Below, piece after piece: positions 46,150-56,887 of a stretch of DNA of 64,000 nucleotides. The DNA comes from Macrolepiota albuminosa (lineage: Eukaryota > Basidiomycota > Agaricomycetes > Agaricales > Agaricaceae). Each line of letters begins with the position of its first letter. Position 1 is the stretch's first letter. Both the position numbers and the translations under genes were made by a program. The stretch is from positions 500,188 through 564,187 of the forward strand of contig JAMWFC010000065.1 of the NCBI GenBank assembly GCA_027475525.1, read 5' to 3'. The notes beneath the pieces were generated by a model. That model saw only the letters and a list, made by a program, of their open reading frames with translations, ran no database searches and had not been told where the DNA came from.

Positions 46150-46528
46150 TAATATCAAGACTAGCAAATACAACAAGGAACTACACTATAAGTACTACGG
46201 GACCAGGTCTCGGGATTCCGGGGTGTCTGTGATGGGTTCCGGGGGTCATTGAGTAGTGGGCAGGGACTGTATACCGGGATCGCGTGTGTGGGGCGCGTGA
46301 TCAATTGACGTGGGGGGAGTCGTGATGCGTGATGTGTGATGGCCGGGAACGAGTCGCGTGATCTGATCGTTGATCGGGGCTGATGGCGGCTGATGGCGGT
46401 CCTTGATGCACATGATGGCGGTGTCGGCGGTCGTGATGGTGGGGCGTGTCCTGTGAGGTCGGAGGGAGGGTCCCGGATGGTGTTCCGGGGGTGTCCTGGG
46501 GTGGGCCCGGAGGGGAGGGGTCGTGACA
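46150..46528 (+). repeat. truncated direct Gypsy 3' LTR
   Basis: 379 bp matching the last 379 bp of the 5' LTR (34015-34393). It starts exactly where the inverted LTR ends and finishes at the TCGGC target duplication. Differences from the 5' LTR are mostly transitions at CpG sites. Confidence 0.9.
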
Positions 46529-46533
46529 TCGGC

Positions 46534-47465
46534 AGCATTTCAAACTTCGTCACCTTGGTCCCACCACTGGTCTCCTGGGCGTCGTTGTCACCAGGGACAG
46601 ACCTAACCGCAAACTGTGGATCGACCAAAAGTCTTACGCGATCGAAATCCTCTCCCGCTTCAATATGCTTGATTGTAAAGCTGTAGCCACTCCCCTAGAC
46701 CCGGGCGTTCGCCTTTCCAAGGCTGGTTGCCCATCTTCTCCTGAGGAAATCGAAGAGATGCGCTCAATCCCTTACGTGCAAGCGACTGGAGCTCTCCTAT
46801 ATCTCGCTATGTGCACACGCCCGGACATCGCTTTCTCCGTTGGCGCGCTATGCCGTTTCAATGCAAATCCCGGCCCAATCCACTGGAAAGCAGTCAAACA
46901 CCTCATGCGCTATATTCGGGGTACGCTCGACTACAAAATCGAATACTCAGCCTCCGCCGCCCAGTCATCTTCCCCTTTCCTTGCCTACACTGACGCCGAC
47001 CACGGAGGCAATCCTGACAACGGACGGTCCACTTCGGGTTCCATGCTCATGGTTGCCGGTGGCGCCGTTAGCTGGATGTCGAAGCTGCAAACTATTGTCA
47101 CACTGTCGAGCACCGAAGCCGAATTCGTAGCTGCCAGCGAGACAGGCCGTGAGTTGTGTTGGCTGCGGAACTTTCTCGCCGACATTGGCATGCCCCAGTC
47201 TGCTGCATCGATCCTTTATATCGATAATCAATCTGCTATTTTGGTTTCCAAACACCCAGAACATATGGGTCGTCTCAAGCACCTCGACCGCCACTGGTTT
47301 TGGCTACGCCAGGCTGTTGAAGACGGAAAGCTCAAACCAATCTACATTCCTACAGAAGACATGGTCGCTGATCTATTGACTAAGACCCTCAAACGCGATG
47401 CCGTCGATGACCTTTGTCGAAAGATGGGTATAGTGGGGGAGTTCTCGCGTAGCGAACTTCTGTGA
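46534..47465 (+). pseudogene. Copia-B RT C-terminal part and RNase H
   Basis: Continues the Copia-B frame after the Gypsy: QHFKLRHLGP, LWIDQKSYAIEILSRFNM, GALLYLAMCTRPDIAFSVGA, MRYIRGTLDYKIEYS, then RNase H DADHGGNPDNGRSTSGSM, LSSTEAEFVAASE, IDNQSAILV, RLKHLDRHWFWLRQAV and ADLLTKTLKRD. It stops at TGA, followed by the purine tract GGTGGGAG and the 3' LTR. Fully open. Confidence 0.93.
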
Positions 47466-47493
47466 CTCCTGTGGGCATTCCGTCAGGTGGGAG

Positions 47494-47737
47494 TGTTGCG
47501 ACTATAGTCTGAGGTGCAGGAAGCCCACTTACATAAGTAGTAACACATGATTACCAGGTAGTTTATTTTCTGCCAAGGAGTCTTTCGGTTCTTTAGTTTC
47601 ATCAACTACTGAACCGAGACTCTAGGCACGTATTCATTTAATACACAGTTTCATCAACTACTGAACCGAGACTCTAGTTGTGACTGTCTCATTCTCTTGG
47701 GCGCTAGTCTGTGCCTTTGACGTAGCCGGCTTCAACA
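47494..47737 (+). repeat. Copia-B 3' LTR
   Basis: 244 bp, about 98 percent identical to the 5' LTR. Three of the four differences I see are C/G to T/A transitions. Confidence 0.95.
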
Positions 47738-48283
47738 CTTTTATAATTTTTGAATATGAAAGAGTCATCAGCTGTTTGAAAACTTCTAATCTAAGGCTTT
47801 ATGAAAAATTATTACACGCGACTCTGACTATTCTCTACAACTGAGTTAACATGGCCTAGATGATGCCAAAGCAGTCATGATAGTATCAAGTACGTTGCCC
47901 GACTGTGTGCCCTATACAACAGAAATCAACACTTTTTCAAGGTCAGAACATCAAGCCGCCACTTACCCAGATCAGCATAAGAGCCATCAATGCTCGAAGA
48001 CTCTGCTCAGTATTTTTTTCTGTATTACCTTGCTTCGTCACATCGATTTTGATCTCAGTTGTCTTCAAATATCTTCGATTTTGGGCGTCGATCAGGCCAA
48101 ATATCCATGCTACACCGGTGGTGAGGATGAATCCCACTTTTGTAGTTGAAAGCGTTTTGTCTTTGGAGTCTCTAGAGTAAGTGTGACAATGTACTAAGAC
48201 TTGTGAAATTTTAGTATTTCAAAATGTATTCATGTACGCTTTTAGTTTGCTCAGTCTTTATCATAGCTATTAGCTTTGAGAAG
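47738..48283. other. spacer between Copia-B and Copia-C
   Basis: Starts with the CTTTT duplication and 3' flank of the F-box gene. A hydrophobic plus-strand frame (SVFFSVLPCFVTSILISVVF at about 48000) followed by a GTAAGT donor hints at an exon remnant of an unknown membrane protein, but the opposite strand is also open, so no gene is called. Confidence 0.35.
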
Positions 48284-48580
48284 GACAAGTCTGATAGGTC
48301 TGTTTCTGCGCTTCCAATCGATCACGTGAACTACGCTCTATTATCTGTCGATTACATACTTGCAGCCTCAGTTGTTTCTTTCGTCTTTCATTCAACACTG
48401 AGGCTGTAAGTATTTTACTCTATGCTTATTTTTCCTTTTCTAATGAACTTATACTACGTTATATAGCACTGTACTCGTGTCTATATAGGTAATGATCAGT
48501 TGTTTCTTTCGTCTTTCATTCAACACTGAGGCTCACTGTACTCGTGTCTATATAGTATACATAGAGGTTTTGGGACTACA
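48284..48580 (+). repeat. Copia-C 5' LTR
   Basis: From CTGATAGGTCTG onwards it matches 60267-60539 and ends TGGGACTACA before the PBS. It contains a GCCTCAG...CTGAGGC hairpin at 48366 and a second partial copy at about 48495. Confidence 0.8.
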
Positions 48581-48683
48581 GGTTATGGGCCTTCCATTGG
48601 ACTGGACCACTTATTAGGACTTTTTCTGCTTATCCCACACTTGTGGCTGCCTCCATGGTGTTCCCAATCTTTACATTTCTCGC

Positions 48684-50668
48684 ATGTCTCGTCACTCAAC
48701 GGGAGGACAATATCCTCGACGATTTCCTCATTCAGGAGTAAATGCGCAGACATTCCCTGGCATGGGCCCATCAACCAACACTCCGTTACCCACCTCGCAG
48801 GCTGATGGACCGCATATACCGCAATGACCACATTCTTCTAATCATGTTTTTCCTTCTTTTGATACACCAAATGGTCTTCAGAACAATCGTCCTTTTCCAC
48901 ATCTTCAGAATCCTTTTTCTTTTATGCCTGCTTCTTCATTACCACATATACCTACTTCTTTTCATGCTCCTGCTCCACAATGTCCACCTTTTCCTCCTCC
49001 TTCTGTACACACATATAATTCCAATTCACCAATATTATCTCGTTCAAACTCTGCCATTCAGTCTCCGGTTCTCTCTTGTCCTCCTTCTGTTTCACTTTTT
49101 TGGGCAAATTCTGTTTGCCCTGAAGACATTCAACCCCACAATATTCCTTTACCTCCTTCACGTTTGTCCTCTTCCTTGTCTGGTAATGCATATATGAACA
49201 ATTCAAACTGGGTTTTTACTACTTCACCCCAATTATCTCTTTCCGATTTGTCATCTGTTTATTCCCAAAATTCTCATCCTCAACTTAATCCTCATGTTCA
49301 ATACACACCTTACGATGCTTGCCAAAGGGTTTTTCCAAATCCTCCAATCCATATTCCTGTCAATCTTCTGGCACCTGCACCTCCTCCACCAACAACTTGT
49401 CCTATGATTCCATCTAGAAGTCATTGTCACAATGAGATCACTTTACCTGATGCTAAATTGCCCTCTCTCGCCACCGTTCCTCTTTTGAGATCCTTCACTG
49501 AATGGGTATCATGGCATTCAGCAGTAACCAGGATTATCACTAGTATTGGTCTACATGGTCACATTTGTCGAATCCCAAATGTAGGAGACCTTTGAGATCC
49601 AACAAGTCCGATTGCTCTCCCTCCTCCATATGATTTTGATTCGTCCCTGGAACAAACGGAAGCCTTTCGCATCTTTTGGCACAATGATGATATTGTGGAG
49701 CATGTTCTTGTGGGTAAACTTTCTCAGAAAATTCAGGATTCCCTCCCTCCAAAGCATGGTGGACCGTATAATCTACTGATTTGACCTGCTCACACTTTGC
49801 TCACTTTTCTCCAGGAACGTTTTGGTATTGGAAGTGCCTCAATAGCGGAACTCATGAAATCCAAGGTTTTTGTGCTTATAGCTACACAAACATTGGTCTT
49901 GTCTTATGTCCAGCAATGACGTGCAGCAGTACACCAATTATTGGGTACACCTTGGGACTTCACACCATGGCAACGGATTCAGAAATTTGTGGATGGTTTA
50001 CCAAACAGCAACCAGTGGTTTATACTTAAGAAAGAAGTTCGACAATTTTGGGAAACTCCAGGTCCTGATGGTGCCTATGATTTTTCTCTTTTGGCGACAC
50101 ATATTATGAACATGGATGCTGAACGTCGACACTTATCCTTAAACCATCGCCCCCATATTCAATTTAATCCACCAAACATTCCGAATACATCACACCCAAA
50201 CCAAACTGTTCCTCAACCCAATACATCTTCTACTTCCTCAGATCTGAATGCAAATACTCGTCCTCACATACAATGCTCAAATTGCAATATGTACGGCCAT
50301 TTGATTGAAACCTGTTGGTCCAAGGGTGGTGGCATGGAAAATGGTCAGGATTTGGTTCGATCTCGACCTTGTGCAAATGTTGCTGCTGATGAAACTCAAC
50401 AATTACCTACTCCATTACCTTTTGTTGATGAGGTTGACGAACCCAATGTAAATCCCTCTGATGATGCTTCCAATGACATCCATTTGACTGCCTATGTTGC
50501 TAGACCGTCTAAGTCATTGGACTCACCTTACTCTATGTTTATACAGACCATGCCATCACTGGCGTTGGCATCTTTTTTGAATCGCTTCAATGCAATTTTA
50601 GATTTGGGTTGCACTATATATATTCTCCATGATAGGCAATATTTTTGGACTTATGATGAGAAAGGAGC
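48684..50668 (+). pseudogene. Copia-C Gag and start of protease
   Basis: From ATG 48684 (MSRHSTGGQYPRR). Pro/Ser-rich region, then TLPDAKLPSLATVPLLRSF, YDFDSSLEQTEAFRIFWHND, HVLVGKLSQKIQDSLPPKHG, LGTPWDFTPWQRIQKFVDGL, FSLLATHIMNMDAERRHLSL, knuckle CSNCNMYGHLIETC, and protease ILDLGCTIYI (Ser of DSG lost). Four in-frame TGA codons are visible. The frame is cut by the CACTA-like element at 50669. Confidence 0.85.
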
Positions 50669-50671
50669 CAA

Positions 50672-50698
50672 CACAGCACAAAGCCTCAGATTTTGACT
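50672..50698 (+). repeat. left terminal inverted repeat
   Basis: 27 bp starting CACAGCACAAAG. It pairs with 56858-56884 with mismatches at positions 10, 13 and 23. Confidence 0.92.
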
Positions 50699-50989
50699 AG
50701 ACGTAATTTACAAACATATATAAATTGTCCTATGCTTTTCTATCATTTCAATTTCAAAAATTTTTCTACTTGGAAAATTTTGAACAACTTGAATAACATT
50801 GAAATTGATATACGTTGGAAATTTTTAGGACTTAGAAGAAAAAAAACGTTGACGTCAGCTCTAGTGCAGCTAGCGCGCGCGTGTGTTGAGAGTACGTCGA
50901 CACAAATATTTCCAAATTCACACAGTCAGATATTTACTTATTCTACTTACACCCGGGCTCACTGGTCAACGTCCGTTGAAAACACTCTG

Positions 50990-53900
50990 ATGACATCTAT
51001 ACATGTGGCTTGCTATTGCCCGCAGTGCTCAAAACACCCAGGAGGCTTTACATATCAGTCACAGCAACAAGTAACACGTCATGAAAGGAAATATGCTCAA
51101 GAACACACTATTGGACCTTGTTTATTGGCCAGAGGTGCTGGAATTGGAGTTTCAAGGATATGCAGTGGACTGTCTACTGGCCCTAGCACTCAGGGTAGGG
51201 AAAGCCAATCAACAATCTTATCACAGTTGCCTTCTCCATCTGCGCTCCATGGAGCACCAGACCATCAGCTCGGAGAGGGACAAATGCCCTTACATATGCG
51301 TGCATCCTCGTTTGGCTCATCTCACACCATTTCTCATAGACCATCTTGCCATGGTTCTTTCGGTGGGCCATTGCTTGCACTTTCACATCCACCATCACGT
51401 CTGCCATCTTGTCATAGACAGTCTGGTGTGCTGTCATGCCAGCTATCACATACATTGTCTCAAGGATCATCTGGTCAACCATCTCATAGTTCATCCCATG
51501 CACCATCTTGCCAGACATCTGCCAACACACCAGCTGACGAGATGTTTGTTATTGCAAGTCCAGATCCAGATCCGGATCCATGGCAAGATCCCAGTGAGAA
51601 TGGCAACATCGAGCCAAATCTTCGGATTCCTGCTATGAAGGAAGCGCCATGTGTATGAATGGCATATCTTAAGGCTGTTTTAGGGAACGTCTTTGGTAAA
51701 TTGAGCTGGGAACATGCCTCCCAGGACCTCAACGTGACATTAAACATTCTTTCTGTTGCAAAAGCACTTCTGGAAGAGCCTGTGCCAGTCAGAACCCTGC
51801 AGAGTGCTAGGAAACGTCTTGGTATTGATCCTGATGCACATATAATACAGCAACCAATCTGTCCTGTCTGCTGGAAACACTTCATGCCGTCGCAAATCAA
51901 AGATCTCAATAGTCCCACCTGTCCTACTCAAAATTGCACAGGTATCATTTACACTGAGAAAAATGGTGTTCGAATGGCAACTCTCATTCATCCGTGAGTA
52001 TCTATCATTGAAAGTCTTTGCCAAATGTTCCTGCATCCAGGATTTGCAGCAATGGTGACTCGAAAGGAAGCATACATACCAAATCGAAATAACAATCCAG
52101 ATTTTATAATGACAGATATTCATGATGGTGACATGTGGTATCAGGCCGAAACAGGTATTCGCCGTGAAGTTGGAGACATGGGAACCATTCGTGATGTGCC
52201 TATTGCTGGTCCACATGTAAGAAAGCTATATACTCATCGCTTTGGGCTTCAATTAACATTAAATACCGACTGGTGAGTTCAAAGCCTTTTTATTCTATTG
52301 ATGCTAGTGACAAGTATCTAATCAGAATTTGAATTCAGGTTTGGTGTGCTTTCTGGGCGTCCCCATTCAACTGGTCCTGTCTATATTGTCATTAATAATC
52401 TACCTCGCGACCACCGTTATATTTCGTTCAATGCAATCTGCCCTTTCATGATGCCTGGACCAAAGAAACCTATGACCGAACAAATGAATAATGCTATGGA
52501 ATCAATTGTTGATGAGCTCAAGCAACTTAAGCAAGGTATATCATCATTTAGTAATCACCCGTTTGTATTGCTACTTATTAAATAGTTGACAGGAGTCAAG
52601 ATGGAAATACACGGTGAGGATCCAGACATGGTCTACACAGATTGTTTATGTGGAAATTGTGATACGCCTGCTTCACATAAGTTTAATAGATCAGCTGGGC
52701 ATACTCATGATTTTCATCCATGCCCTTATTGTAATGCAAATGTTCTTGACATTAATCAACTATCCGGTTATGATGGATGTGAGTCACACAGGCAACTTCA
52801 TTGAATGTCACTTCTTTTTTGGCTAATATATATCACACAGCTACAGCCAAAAAAGACGATTATGAACTTTTGAAATGGGCCTATCGATCAAAGGTTTCTG
52901 GCACTGCACAACAACAAACAATTCTTCGTGATCATGGAATCAGATGGGCTATTTTTAATACAATTCCTGGATGGCTTCCTTCTTCGAAAATGGTGCTTGA
53001 TTTCATGCACCATGTTTTCCTTGGTGCACTTTTCTATTTGTTATAGTATAGTGATGGCTCAACATGTTGGAAGGGATTATTGCTCACTTCTTCACTGATG
53101 TATTGTTCAAGGCATATATGCTTTTGGGCTCTGGTGGCAATGACTCTGCAAAGAAACAATTTGAGAACATTATGATGTATTGTTCAAGGCATATATGCTT
53201 TTGGGCTCTGGTGGCAATGACTCTGCAAAGAAACAATTTGAGAACATTATTGACAGCATACAATGGCCTAGCCATGTTACTCGATTACCAAAGAATGTGA
53301 GTTATACTGCTATAATTGTTTATGCTCTTTTGACATCAAGATACTTGAAACTCGAAGAAAACCAGTCACTCAAAAAGGCAGATGAATGGCGCCGTATCAT
53401 TTCTATTGCTCCTGTCATCCTCTGGTGGGCTTGGCCCAATGCTAATGACAATATTCATCAGGGAGAACCACCAATTCCATCGACAGCTGCTAATCCTCCT
53501 CGGCACAACCGAAACTACAGAGCTATATATGAGGCTGGGTTAAAGCTTGCTCTCGGAGTACGACTGCTTGCATCTCATTCAATTTCAATTAACCAGGCTC
53601 AGATGGGGCAAGAATATCTAAATCAATACAACTGGTCCTTGAAGAGGCTTGGAATACATATGACGATTAACAACCACCTTTCGACGCACTACATCAAGTT
53701 TATCAAGCTTTTTGGGCCTGTCTATGGCTGGTGGCTCTTCGCATTTGAGCACTTCAATGGAATGCTCAAGAAAGTAAACCACAATGGACATGATGGTGGC
53801 CGTATAGAGCTGACTCTGATGCGCAACTGGATCATGACACATCTGCTTTATAAATATCTTGTTTTGCTTCCTGATGATGCACTACAGATTGAAAAGGACT

Positions 53901-54610
53901 ATGTCAAATCTATTATCCATCAAGAAGGACATGAGAACAGGGGAGGTATGATGACCAAACTTGCTATTTATCATGCCGAAGCATCTTTGAACAACCACAT
54001 CTCACTTCCAAAGCGTCTTGGAAAGCGTGTTGATGTCTCATCTATTCTTCCTAATGGCTCATCATATTCTATTATCCTTAAATATCTACAAAACCTTGGG
54101 CCAGATCTGAATCTCATCAGTGACACTTCAATGAATGATGGAATACCATTTTACCGACATCAAGCATGCCAACCTTTGCCTTATGTGTGGAAGGAAGGGA
54201 TACGCTATGGTTCTCTTCAAAATAAGGCAACAAAAGCTGATTCAACTGCTTTTATAATGGACAATCATGATCGGCGCATACCTGTTGAAATTTTATCACT
54301 ACTCGTCATCAACATTGCTGATAAGCCTCCCCATGCATGCGCAATAGTTCATCAAATGTGTCGTGACGATAATATGCCTCCATTTCCATGGGATGTTTAG
54401 TAAGTGTTACTTTTATCCTGTCCATTAGTCTTTTACTCAGATTGTAAATTTAGCACAACTATCCTTGGTATTTATACTGCATATGCCAATGAATTTGATT
54501 TACCAGAGGTTATTGGCATCTCACAGATTGACAGTCCTCTTGCAAGATTCCCATCTATTCAAGAGTCATTGAACGTGACTTATGGGTACTTGTTTCTCTT
54601 GACTGAGTGA
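50990..54610 (+). pseudogene. Tnp2-like CACTA transposase
   Basis: ATG 50990 opens a C2H2-like finger (CYCPQC...VTRHERKY), a long Ser/His-rich linker, then MAYLKAVLGNVFGKL, a zinc ribbon CPVCWKHFMPSQIKDL...CPTQNC, the Tnp2 core (FGVLSGRPHSTGPVYIVINN, EIHGEDPDMVYTDCLCG, CPYCNAN, SSKMVLDFMHHVFLG), YGWWLFAFEHFNGMLKKVNH and a C-terminal exon ending at TGA 54608. GT-AG introns at about 52274-52339, 52535-52592, 52780-52840, 53032-53050 and 54393-54452 keep the frame. Two in-frame TGA codons (51656, 51995) and the 77-bp duplication interrupt it. The enzyme would excise and insert the element. Confidence 0.88.
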
Positions 54611-54723
54611 GTATATTTTATTTTTTTTATATGACAAGTATTTTAAAAGTTGATAGACAGGCAATGAACCAGACGAGTATTTATTTGATGACAATGAGTG
54701 AGCTTGAAAAGTACGTCTAATAT

Positions 54724-56388
54724 TTAGTCATCAATCAACTCCATCTCCTCATTATCACTTCCACATTTGCTCGTCCTTGCAGCTGTCACTTGTTTACCCT
54801 GCATTTTCTTCTTACTGCCATGTTTTGCTTTCATTGCCTTCCTAACATCACTTTTAATCACCCTTCGTTTCTTCTCCATCATGTTCGCTTTTTTAGCTTC
54901 CTTGATTTGTGCTCGTTTCATCGCAGCATCCTCTGGATCCTCTGAATCCCCCCATGCCTTTCCATTGTCTACAATGCGAGTCTTTTTATCAAAATTAATG
55001 TTCTCTTCTTTGGCTAACTATGCTTCGTCTATCATCCAGCGCCTGGCTTTATTCTCAATCTTGTTAGACTTTTTCAGAGGTACATCAATCGGTTCACCAT
55101 GAACATGGGTTACATAACGTCTAGACTTCTCGGGGTCAGGTGCAGCATCTACAGTGGCAAGGAGTGCAATAAGCTGAGTATAATTCCAATTTGAGTATGT
55201 CTTTATATTGACAATATGGCAGTAGATAACTGACCTCTTTGCTTCGATAGAGTGGTGCATGTGAGATAAAACGTCCTGTTTTATTACCAGACTCATCAAA
55301 TTCATCTTCATCATCAGACATTAATTTTGCGTTAAAGGCTGCATCATATTTTGCATCTATGTATTTGGAACCAGCTGGTAAATTTTGTTGCTGTCACTTT
55401 CTAACTTCAAGTTTCTATGAGAAGATTAGTTTTTTTGGAACTTTTCGGACTAACACTTGGTATAGAAGGCTCACCCCTTGCGCACGACTCATCAACATAG
55501 CTTCGATACTACATTTCTTCTTCATCTCTAATACTTTTGCTGTTATGTCTGCTGCCTCATTTTCTGGCCTTGCATTACCCATGGATATCAAGATGTGTTT
55601 GTTACGTGAATCTAAAAAACCATCCTCCCTTAATTGTTTCTGAATGCTCAAGAATCGATTGCGGACTCGTCGCTGATGATCTTCATCACTGATATGTATC
55701 AGTGCTATAGCTGCTGCTGGCACGATACTTGCCCCATGTCATCGCATGTATGACATTATCAATTGAATCGAACGGTAGTTGTCTGGATGGTCCCAAGGCT
55801 CATCCCATCGGAAGCGTATAACTGGATCATCTGTTCCCAGAATTCGAGGCCAAGTCAACGTGTCATTGCTCTCGGGATACCATGGTATGTTTTTTGATTG
55901 CATCTTCTTTGGGATTCCCAGCTGCTGAGCAAAGGCATATCTTGTCAGCTCCTTTGGATGTTCATCAGTGATCAAATCCAAATTGTTAGTCTTTTATTCA
56001 TGCCACGTACCTTCATGTTAATATCCTTGTAGGCTGCATCACTTGCTTCTGCTTTCTCCACTTCCGCTTTTAATCGGATACTTTCGGCTTCATCTGAGCT
56101 TTCATTGAAAGTCGTACTTGCATTTTCAAGGCTCTTTTGCAATGCCATTACTTCCTGCTGAAGCTTCTGATTCTTGGAAAGAACATTTGCAATCTCTTTT
56201 CCCTGGTCCTCAATGGTCTTTTTCAGTCCTTCCAGCTCTTTCTTGTTTGCCGCTATACCTTCCTGCCATTCTGACTCCGTATTCTTTGCAGAAGCCTCGA
56301 CAATGTTCATTCGCTCCGTTAACCCATCCAGACGCCCAATAAATTCGGAGACCTTGACTTTTTTGGTCGACTCAACAGCAGAAGACAT
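54724..56388 (-). pseudogene. coiled-coil accessory protein of the CACTA-like element
   Basis: Minus-strand gene from ATG 56388 (MSSAVESTKKVKVSEFIGRL). A long heptad coiled coil (ERMNIVEASAKNTESEWQEG...IEDQGKEIANVLSKNQKLQQ) is followed by an intron that joins NMK to ELTRYAFAQQLGIPKK, then RWDEPWDHPDNYRSIQLIMS, an in-frame TGA, DEDHQRRVRNRFLSIQKQLR, and a later exon SDDEDEFDESGNKTGRFISH. The C-terminal part is very basic (MEKKRRVIKSDVRKAMKAKH) and ends acidic. It is convergent with the transposase, about 110 bp apart. By analogy with second genes of plant CACTA elements it may bind element ends or DNA; this is inference. Confidence 0.72.
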
Positions 56389-56857
56389 GGGTTTCCGAGT
56401 TCAGAATAGCGGAGGTGTGGTAATAGTTGAGATGAGTGAGGCAAACACAAAGGCATACGTATCCGCTGATCATGAGAAGCCCAACTGCTGTCAAAATCTT
56501 CTGGGTTATTGCCGTGCCTAATTTGTGGGCCTTCGATTCAAATTTGACTCATGCGCTAGAGCACTAGTGCTATATGTTATACAACGTTGTAATTATAGTA
56601 ATCGGAATATTATAGTAAGTGCACATGCATGCAGTATGGTATAATCAATTGAGCGTGTGCACATGCGCTGTAGACCCAATTTGGGATATCGATTGATTAT
56701 GGAAATGATATAGGTATATCGTTAGTGAAACCCTCCTGAAATCCAGCTGCTATGGTAAAAAAGTGTGTCATTGCAGTTATATTCTCTTATGAGGCAATCT
56801 GACCTGAAACCATCAAGGAATTTAAAGTCAATTTGAATTTGTTTGTCATTTCATTGC

Positions 56858-56884
56858 AGTCGAAATCTGAGCCTGTGTGCTGTG
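56858..56884 (-). repeat. right terminal inverted repeat
   Basis: 27 bp ending GTGTGCTGTG, followed by the CAA target duplication. Subterminal GTGCACATGC words occur at about 56620 and 56660. Confidence 0.92.
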
Positions 56885-56887
56885 CAA

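Larger units (their letters stand above)
33640..46528 (+). mobile_element. chromodomain Gypsy element with antisense module, nested in Copia-B
   Basis: Ty3/Gypsy chromovirus-like element. Its outer ends TGTCAGG and GTGACA are flanked by TCGGC (33635-33639 and 46529-46533). Dropping the insert and one TCGGC restores the Copia-B RT frame (SELR joined to QHFKLRHLGP). Order: 754-bp 5' LTR, Pro-rich Gag, a 939-bp non-coding block, second Gag part with zinc knuckle, protease, RT, RNase H, integrase, chromodomain, then an antisense accessory ORF, a full LTR in inverted orientation and a 379-bp direct 3' LTR remnant. Ten 77-bp tandem duplications (probable assembly errors) and several TGA codons break the frames. 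Confidence 0.92.
29677..47737 (+). mobile_element. Copia-B LTR retrotransposon hosting a nested Gypsy element
   Basis: Ty1/Copia element with 244-bp LTRs (29677-29920, 47494-47737) starting TGTTGCGACT and ending GGCTTCAACA, and a perfect 5-bp target duplication CTTTT on both sides. The two LTRs differ at only four positions I can see, so insertion is fairly recent. Without the nested Gypsy it is about 5.17 kb, normal for Copia. It inserted 27 bp after the stop codon of the F-box gene. Gag, protease, integrase, RT and RNase H are all recognisable; the only coding lesion besides the Gypsy is one frameshift near 33206. Confidence 0.95.
50672..56884. mobile_element. CACTA-like DNA transposon (Tnp2 family)
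   Basis: 6213 bp with 27-bp terminal inverted repeats (50672-50698 and 56858-56884) matching at 24 of 27 positions and beginning CACAGCAC. A 3-bp target duplication CAA lies at 50669-50671 and 56885-56887, as in CACTA/EnSpm elements. Removing the element and one CAA restores the Copia-C protease frame (DEKGA then NLVGTANCGTL). It carries two convergent genes, a Tnp2-like transposase (+) and a coiled-coil protein (-). One 77-bp duplication (53096-53249) breaks the transposase and is probably an assembly error. Confidence 0.93.

Noticed and set aside
47943..48137. Minus-strand 64-codon frame as a gene
   Set aside because: Both strands are open, no splice or domain support, and it lies in a short spacer between two retrotransposons.
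48366..48540. GCCTCAG...CTGAGGC units as MITEs
   Set aside because: No target duplications, and they sit at fixed positions within LTRs.
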